Below are positions 42,601 through 51,600 of a stretch of 64,000 nucleotides of DNA, piece by piece. Both the position numbers and the translations under genes were made by a program. The notes beneath the pieces were generated by a model. That model had not been told where the DNA came from. It saw only the letters and a program-made list of their open reading frames with translations, and searched no databases. The DNA is taken from NCBI GenBank assembly GCA_963082975.1, contig OY720347.1:44405155-44469154 (forward strand). Reading direction: 5' to 3'. The DNA comes from Labia minor. Its lineage: Eukaryota > Arthropoda > Insecta > Dermaptera > Spongiphoridae. Position 1 is the stretch's first letter. Every line of letters begins with the position of its first letter.

Positions 42601-45600
42601 ATGTGTGAGATAAAAATTTATCTCTAGTTTCTTATCATTGAAATTATATATAAAATTACATAAAATTTTTTAATTACTATTTGTTAAATCTGGATTTAGT
42701 ACTCAAAAAACAGATATGGATACATAAATAATAAATATAAATATTTTTAACTTTATTTTATTTATAATATACAGTGGTGCCTCACACAACGAACTTAATT
42801 CGTTCCAGGAGCAAGTTCGTTATGTGAAACGCGTTTTCCCATAACAATACATGTTAAAAAAAGTAATTCGTTCTGTAGCATAAAATATGCTAAGATGACA
42901 TAATAAAAGATGAAATTTCTGTTACTATTTTTATTTAGATACATATTTAGAAACATAATTAAATCTAAAAAACCACCCCTGTGGGCTTTGAATTCTTCTT
43001 CCTTATCTTGATTGCTGCTACTTCCAGGGACGTTTTTCTTTAGATCGTCATAAATTCTCTTGGCTTTGTGACAGATGATATCTTGGGTTGTTACGTCACC
43101 TTTCACCTGCCTGTCCTGAATCCAAATCGCTAATAGCCTCTCCATTTCCTCGTGTATTGAAGACCTATGTTTTTCATGAAATAATTTTGATACTCCTTTG
43201 GCTACTTTGGCTGATTTGATTGCATCCTTATTTGTCAAAATGGTGTAAATAGCGGTCTTGCTGAGGCCAAATTCTTTGACGAGGTCACACTGTTTTACCC
43301 CATATTCACTCCTAAATATTTCCTGTTTTATTTCAACAGAAATCACCTTCCTGCTTTTTTTAGAAGCCATGATATAAAAAAAATATTGAATGATAATGAT
43401 AATTGAATATGGTAATGTAGAACGATGGCCGCGATACGTGTTTAAGTTAAGTGCAGTGACTATAATGACTGCCTGCAGTGCCTGCGCAAGGGGATGCAAT
43501 ACAACGGCAGCGATCGTGGAAGCTCGGGCGAGTTCGTTGTGTGAAACGAAGTTCGTTGTATGAATCATGAAATTTAGTTCATTATGGTTCGTTGTGTGCA
43601 GCGTTCGCTGTGCGAGGCGTTCGTTATGCGAGGCATCACTGTATATGTAAGACCAGGCTGTGACGTCATGAATGGCTGGATGACGTCATATAATTTTAAT
43701 TAAGAAAAAACTAATAAAATGATTTTTCTCGAGAATAAAATCAATACAAAGTGCAAGATTCGTGGTGATATGTAAAAAATCTCATATGAAATTTGGTGTG
43801 AAAATAACCCTTCCCTTCCTATCGTCGATCGCTCATACTACCACTTCCGGTTTCCGGATTTGCACCAAAAGTTGATCAATTCATCCCACTGATGCATTAA
43901 GTAAATATACCAAATTTCATCAAAATCGGTTGAGCCGTTCAGGCTGTACACATCTATACGGACGGACGGACAGACATCATGCTAAAAATACTTTTTTCTG
44001 TTGATAAAATGCATGATTCGTGGAGATATGTAAAAATCTCCACATGTGAAATTTGGTGTGAAAACAATACCTCCCTTACTATCGTCGGTCGGTAAAAAAT
44101 TGGATATAATTGTTTTAACATCTAATTCTGCACATATATCATTCTCAATGCTAATTAGCCTATCTTGTGACATATTTGTTTTTAAGTAAGTTTTAATCAA
44201 TTTCAATTTAGAAAAACTACGTTCGCCACTTGCTACACTAACAGGTAAAGTTACCAGTATTCTTAAGGCAATTGAAAAGTTAGGGAAAGCTAAATTATTA
44301 GATACAATATAAATGTTTTCGAATATTAAAATTATTCTTCTAAAAAATATCCCGGAAAGGCCATAAGTCATCAAATAACTCTATTGCATTAACATCTTTA
44401 CTGTCGCCGTCCTTTAAAATAATCTCTAAATCGTTACAATATTTTCTTAAAGGTTCATTATTAATTTCCGGAAATTTATTCAAAAAATCGAAATTTTCAA
44501 AATATGTCTTTAATTGTTCAAAACGATCGTTTGTCGAACCCATTGCAATATCTAAAAGCGTATAAAAACAATTGATTTTAAATTTATCTAGTGGAGATCG
44601 AGGCGATTCGTCGGGTTGCTCATAATCAAATTGTCGTGTCTTCTTTCGTTGTCGCACTTCCGAACTATTTTTAAATTCTTGTTCCTCATCCACCTCTTCG
44701 CTCAGTTCTTTTGCTGTTTTTAGAATATCCTTAAATTTCAATTCTTATCAATAATCTTGCATAATATTTTTAAATTTTCAATTGATTCTAATGCCTGTGT
44801 AATATTAATATTTGGGTCTTGAAGCATTTTACTTTCAGGATTTTTCTATTGAGCAAGTCATGCAAATTATAATAGTTCAAAGAAATTTGTAGTCTTTTAT
44901 TTTTAACACACTTTATTTAACTCACAGTGTCAGGTTGTCCGTGTGTTGTTTGTCCGCGGCATTTTATAATCGATATTTCAACAACTTCCCGTCATTCAAT
45001 CAACTTGAAATTTTGCATACGCGCTTGCTCCTGCTAATAATACACGAATCAATTGAAAAATCCACTGAATTATTTATCTGTTAGTGGTAATTAATTAACT
45101 AAATTTTCATATGCGGAATATGGAATAGTTCACTATTTCAATCATAGATGGCGATAGCAGTTCTACAGACGCTGAAGCCCTGTTTTAAACTAAAAGTTTT
45201 TGCAACACACATATTTACAAATGTCAAAACATCTCTAATTAACCACGTAATATTTCTTCTTCTGGCCGATTAGAAGTTCCAGGAATCGGTTGTCTTCTTA
45301 TCGCGCTTTGGTGTAATTTTGCTAAATCATGTTTCTTAGTTCTATACGTCGAATTAAATAAATCAGAAATAAAAAGTTAGTAGTTAGTCTTGATTCTAAC
45401 TTGATAGTGTGATATTGCGATTCTAACTTTACAGGGTCGTGATAGTGTCTATTGTGTACCTATTGATCTCAAAAAAAAAAACAAAAAAAAAATACAATTG
45501 AAACAGCAACACTATCCTAACTTTATAGTGACGTGATAGTGTGATTCTAACTTTCCAGTGTCTTGATAGTGTTTATTGTTGTGTATGTATTGAGCTCAAA

Positions 45601-48600
45601 AAACCTAAAAAATGAAAACCGAAACCGCAGCACAACGTAAAAGACGATTGGAGAAGAAAAGACAGAAGCGTAAGTCCCGCGTAAAAGCAACTGAAACACC
45701 ACAGCAGCGTGAGTTACGATTGAAACAACAACGACAACGAAAATCTCAAATTAGAGCAGCTGAAACACCACAACAGCGTGAGTTACGATTGGAACAACAA
45801 CGACAACGACAATCTCAAATTAGAGCATGTGAAACATCACAACAGCGTGAGTTACGATTGGAACAAGAACGACAACGACAATCTCAAATTAGAGCAGCTG
45901 AAACATCACAACAGCGTGAGTTACGATTGAAACAAGAACGGCAACGACAATCTCAAATTAGAGCAGCTGAAACATCACAACAGCGTGAGTTACGATTGAA
46001 ACAACAACGACAACGTAAATCTCAAATTAGAGCAGCTGAAACACCACAACAGCGTGAGTTACGATTAGAACAACAACGACAACGACAATCTCAAATTAGA
46101 TCAGCTGAAACATCACAACAGCGTGAGTTACGATTGGAACAAGAACGGCAACGACGGTCTCAAATTAGAGCAGCTGAAACATCACAACAGCGTGAGTTAC
46201 GATTGGAATATATTTATATATATAATATTTAAAATAACGACTACATTTATTTACGTACGACTAAAAAGTATAAAATAAATTTAAGTATAAATTTAAGTAA
46301 AAAGAAATCTTTTTAAAAAACACACTTTACTTAAAATTGCACTAAAAAGTAAAAAAATAAAATCACTGTAAAGTGTGTGCGCCCAATAGTGGAACCAAAT
46401 GTTTTACGGTGTTATTATAATTTGAGCGCACACATTTTACAGTGATTTTATTTTTTAATTTTTAGTGCAATTTTAAGTAAAGTGTGTTTTTTAAAAATAT
46501 TTATTTTTACTTAAATTTATTTTATACTTTTTAGTCGTACGTAAATAAATGTAGTCGTTATTTTAAATATTCACGATGAAAGGTTCTCCTTGTGAGTTAT
46601 AATATAACGGAGACAAATTTGCCGGTATGAAAATATTTGTTGGAATTTATTCGGGCCAGATTTTATTAGTTAGCGTGATTAAAACTTTATCGGTCAGATA
46701 ATACAGTATTATTACTTAATAATAATACTGCGGCATATCGCAGGGCTTCAGCGTCTGTAGAACTGCTATCGCCATCTATGATTGAAATAGTGAACTATTC
46801 CATATTCCGCATATGAAAGTTTAGTTAATTAATTACCACTAACAGATAAATAATTCAGTGGATTTTTCATTTGATTCGTGTATTATTAGCAGGAGGAAGC
46901 GCGTATCACAATTTCAAGTTGATTGAATGACGGGAAGTTGTTGAAATATCGATTATAAAATGCCGCGGACAAACAACACACGGACAACCTGACACTATGA
47001 GTTAAGTAAAGTGTGTTAAAAAAGAAATCTTTTTAAAAAACACACTTTACTTAAAATTGCACTAAAAATTAAAAAATAAAATCACTGTAAAGTGTGTGCG
47101 CTCAAATTATAATAACACCGTAAAACATTTGCTTTCACTATTGGGCGCACACACTTTACAGTGATTTTATTTTTTACTTTTTAGTGCAATTTTAAGTAAA
47201 GTGTGTTTTTTAAAAAGATTTCTTTTTACTTAAATTTTTAAACAGAATATTCGTGCTTCATGTTGGATTTCTTTATTAAAATTTTCATTATTTAGAATAT
47301 TAAAAAGTGCATCGTAAACTTCTCCTAATTGATATCGTAAGGGCCGAATTGCATTAATCTTACTTTCCCATCGTGTATCTGATGGTTGTTTTAAAGTTAA
47401 ATTTTTAAAGTATTGTCCAATGCTTGGTAGAAGATGAGAAGAAATTATATATTTCTTGAATGATATTAAAAAAACTAATTGTATCTGTATTTAATAATTA
47501 TATTTAGAGTAGGGGCAACACAAGGTACGAAAAAAGCTCTAAGATTTTTGTTAAAAAGCAAATTTTTTGCAGCCCATTTTTTTTCTCTTTCATATTTGCT
47601 CCATTTTCATAACCCTGACCACGCATGTCTTCAACGGGAATGTTCCATTTTTCCAGATGATCTATTATTGTTGAACATAAACCACGTCCTGTTGAATCAG
47701 TTATATCAACAAAGCCCAAAAAAATTTCCCTTATTTTTACAACTTCATTCTCAAAAGAAACAAATCGAACAATAATTGTCATCTGTTCTTTTTACTTGCA
47801 TCAGGTGTACAATCTAATATTATTGAAAATCATTTAGATTTACGTAGCGAGAGTAAAATTGTATCCCTAATCGCTTTACTTAAAATTTCCAACAATTCAT
47901 TTTGACTGTCCTTACTCAAATAGTGAACTCTATTGTTCCGTTGAAGAGCTCTATCAACATGATTTTACATAACAGGATCAAATTTTGCAAAAAGCTCAAC
48001 TAATTTTAAGAAATTGCCTTTGTTTCTTTCATATAATCTATCAGATGATTCTCTCTCTCCCGAAAGGCTATATTTTGGCTAGCAAGAAATTTTATAATTT
48101 CTATAATACGGTCTAAAGCACTCCTCCAATGCCTCTTTTCCATCTCATACATGCTTTGAGTCTCACAATCAATAGTAGTTTTGTTTTTTAGGCCTTTCCA
48201 CATTGTAAAAAATTTCTCATATGAGTTAGGCTAGTCTCATGTCTATGCAAAGTTGTACTAAGATTTCCCCAATCGTAATAACCTTCTACAGGGCTACTAG
48301 ATTCATTAGATGCGAAAAGTTTGCAACAAAAACAAAAAACACGATTCAATTTTTCTGAATAAATAAGCCAAGTTCTAGGCACTAACTCCTCATTTTCCAT
48401 TTTTCTATTATAATATGTATCGTTAAATTTGCGAAATTTGTATCTTTGGGATAAATAATATTTTATTTTGAACAGGACCCGTTTCAACAAAATCAACTCG
48501 CTGTTATCCGTCAATAATGTCCCATTCAGCTGGGTCTTCTAAATTTTTAAATACTATCGTTTCCTTAGTTTCGTCGTCAACTACATTTAGATCTAACTGT

Positions 48601-51600
48601 TGCGTTTCATTTAAACCATGTTGTAGTTCAGAATGATCTTTAGAAAAACTCGTTGATTAACACGGTTCGACAACACATATTTCTTCTAAATCAACTTCAC
48701 TACAACCTGTGTCAGGATTTATAATTTTTTTAATAAATTTGCTAAGTGACCCTGCTTGTTTTTTAATATTTGCGTCTTTCGCAGCTTTACGCTTACGAGC
48801 TTGGGCACCAGATAATTTCTTTTTCGATTCCATGTTTACTTTAAACGCAAAAAAAGTGTAAATAAGTAGACTAAGCACACTCTGTAAATTAACTTTTTTT
48901 AATTTTAATAACATTTAAAAATGTATCTATTTTCAAAATATTATAAATAAAGGCGTCAATTAGAAACATTGAATTTATGTATCTATTTTCCCTAAATGCA
49001 CCTGTGGCCATCACCGCCCCCTGGATCGCTTCTGCGCCCACGAGGTAGCGCCCACTTTGGGAATCACTGGTATATATCAATAGATAAATAAAAAAATTTT
49101 AAGCTAGAAACATGGGTATTTAAAGTCGATTTGAAATTTCGAGCCGAGAACCGGGTTTTGAAAACCCGACAAACGCTAGAAATAATTACCAAGATGATAA
49201 ATTCAAATTAAGTGTGGTATCTACTAATATCACTTTACAAACAAAATATGTATTTTATGTATCCGTATTCATAGTTAAATTAGATTATTTATTTAATTTA
49301 TTTTTAAGTATTCTATAGATTCTATATTTTAATAAAATTATAGTACATATCCGAATCTCGTAATGGCGCCCCCTTCGAGGCGGCGCCCGCATGCACCGCA
49401 TGCCCTCTTCCACCGGCCCTGATTATTCGTGGAATAATAATAAATTAAAGGAATGAAAAGGATTCAACAACTAAACTATTTTCTTTTATGCCTTCAACAG
49501 TCTATTTCATCTTGCACTTTGAACACAGACCAAATTTAATTTAATTAATTATTAAAATAAAAATGACTAATTTTTATATAATATATATTTTTAATTACAG
49601 ATCTTGAAGTAACTGGTGTTTCACGATCAGGACGTGTTCGTAAAAAGTCTTCAAAACTAACCGATTTTGAAAGCCCAGATGAAATAGACAATCGTTACAA
49701 ACGTCGTAGTCAAGATGGGGGCGCAGCATCTATGGGAGCTAGTCCTCCGGTTCAAACTCATCTTCCACCTCCTCCATCACCATCTGTCCAACGTCAACGA
49801 TCTTACTCTAAGATAGAACATTTAAATGCAAAATCTGAACATTCTTTTTCTGATGAAGTAGGTATTTTACTTAATTTTATCTAAAATTAATTAACCATTT
49901 TATATTTGAGTAAAATATGTCTTAAGTAATTTATAATTCTCTTCTTAAATTAATTCCTCATAACATTTTATATTACTTATACTCTTACATAAAATTTATT
50001 AATAAAAATAAGGACAGATTAATAGAATTTCAATTTATTTTATATTTATTAAAATTTTCAATATATTTATATATTATTTCATTTAATACTTGATATCTGC
50101 ATTGTAATTAAGGAATCCAAATAATATTTATATATATATATATTTTCCAGGAAGTTGAGTTACCTTCAAATTTTGTAAATATAAAAGAAGATTTAAGTTC
50201 TGAATCCGAAGGTGAATTTGCTTTACCTGCTTTAGAAGGTGAATCCTCTGATAGTCTGGAAAATGGTAATTATTGATATAAAAATATACCATATTTTGTG
50301 TCTATTCCATTTAATTTAATTTAATGTGATTAACGTTAGTTTTTCATTTTATAGTGTGAAAATAAAAATGTTTATTTTTAGGAAGTATGGACGAAGATAT
50401 GGACGATGATGATAGTAATCGACAAGATGAAGTTACTGCTCCAGGAAGTAGTCTCTATATGATGGAAAAAGCCTCTAAAAAAAAATTAATGATTAAAGAT
50501 GGGAAGGTGGTAGGACGTATTAAAACACAAAGGAAGGATAAAGGGGTTAGTTTATATTTTTTCATAAATTCGTTTATTTCTTTTTTTTTTGAAGGAAAAC
50601 TGATTTGTGTAATTCAAATCAAGTTTTTTAGGTATTTTTTTAAAAGTCAACTTTCTATGTAATCTTAATCAAAGCTTTAAAAATTTTATAAACTTTAAAA
50701 CGTTATAAAAAGAAAATCATAATTCCTTGTCTAAAACAAATTGAACCTAAATACTAATTACTCTGAATGTGGATTCTCCAGTGTAATATAAATTAAATAA
50801 ATCTTTACATAATTTTTAAATTTTTATGAAATTAATATCTTATATATAAAATTCTCGTGTCACAAAACTTTGAAATCATACTCCTCCGAAACCGTTGGAC
50901 CGATTCTTATGAAATTTTTTATGCATATTCAGTAGGTCTCAGGGCATGTCAGACTTCTTTTATAAAACCGCTAATTAGTAAGGTGTGTCCAGGGGTGGAA
51001 TTTAAATAAAATTAGTTTAGATACAATGCTAGATCATAGAGGCGCTGGTGGCGATAATTTGACTTCTATATAAATTCTAATAGGGGTCTTGCAAACAAGA
51101 ATGCTGCGTAGTCAAGTCAGCTAGGGCGTCATCTTATGACGTTGCACCCTCAGTTCGAAACTCGCAAAGGCACATTTTTTTCTTTAAGTATTATATATTT
51201 TTTTTACAAATTTATTAATTTTTATTATTATTATTTTAATATTTTATTAAATTATTTTATTTTATTAAATTAATAATTATGTCAATTAATTTTTTCTGCA
51301 TATATAAACATATATAAAAAACTATATAAAATTCGAATTTTCATTCATTCATTCATTTAAAATGATATTAAAATATTCCTTTGAAATATAATAAATAATT
51401 AAAAAATTAAATGTGGTTGCTGCGGCCAAGAACTTTCGAGTTCCTTAGAGTCACAGAGATAGATAGAATAACATATACAATAATAATATATATAATTAAT
51501 TTACTGATTAATTTAAAATATATTTTAAATCAGAACACATAAAGAAATGAATGTTTTATGTAATATAATGATTGAAACAAAATGGATGAAAACCTTTTAC

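Larger units (their letters stand above)
44901..47021. mobile_element. 2.1-kb element with about 280-bp terminal inverted repeats, unclassified
   Basis: The segment 44901-45182 recurs inverted at 46741-47021 with few differences. Shared landmarks are GTGTCAGGTTGTCCGTGTGT, TTTGTCCGCGGCATTTTATA, TTATCTGTTAGTGGTAATTA, ATAGATGGCGATAGCAG and CTACAGACGCTGAAGCCCTG. The interior holds a forward open frame of 69-bp repeats (45612-46232), tandem leader repeats before it, a short reverse frame (45239-~45380) and an inserted fold-back (46224-46571). The element interrupts the ZMYM1-like hAT. I cannot assign it to a superfamily. Long terminal repeats occur in Polintons, fold-back elements and some MULEs. 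Confidence 0.7.
44086..49069 (-). pseudogene. ZMYM1-like hAT transposon, coding region broken and interrupted
   Basis: The reverse strand holds, in order, an N-terminal frame (48841-48657), a TTF-type zinc finger (48514-48188: [27 protein letters not shown]), DUF4371-like blocks (48203-48006; 47782-47504: [13 protein letters not shown]), [21 protein letters not shown] (~47390), a C-terminal linker (44741-44340) and a hAT dimerisation domain ([20 protein letters not shown], ~44260). The 5' terminus at 49069 is CAGTGATTCCCAAAGTGGGC in reverse. Stops and frameshifts break it. A 2.1-kb element plus a fold-back (about 44.90-47.23 kb) sits between the DTRWES block and the linker. The opposite terminus was not found. 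Confidence 0.8.

Noticed and set aside
48889-49080. 63-codon reverse frame
   Set aside because: Translation of the hAT terminal repeat (CAGTGATTCCCAAAGTGGGC) rather than a protein-coding gene.
41812-49421. One 7.6-kb hAT bounded by CAGGGCCGG ends
   Set aside because: The two ends look related but flanking 8-mers do not match (TTGAAAAG and ATTATTCG), the left end lies inside another element, and the ZMYM1-like hAT has its own CAGTGATTCCC terminus.
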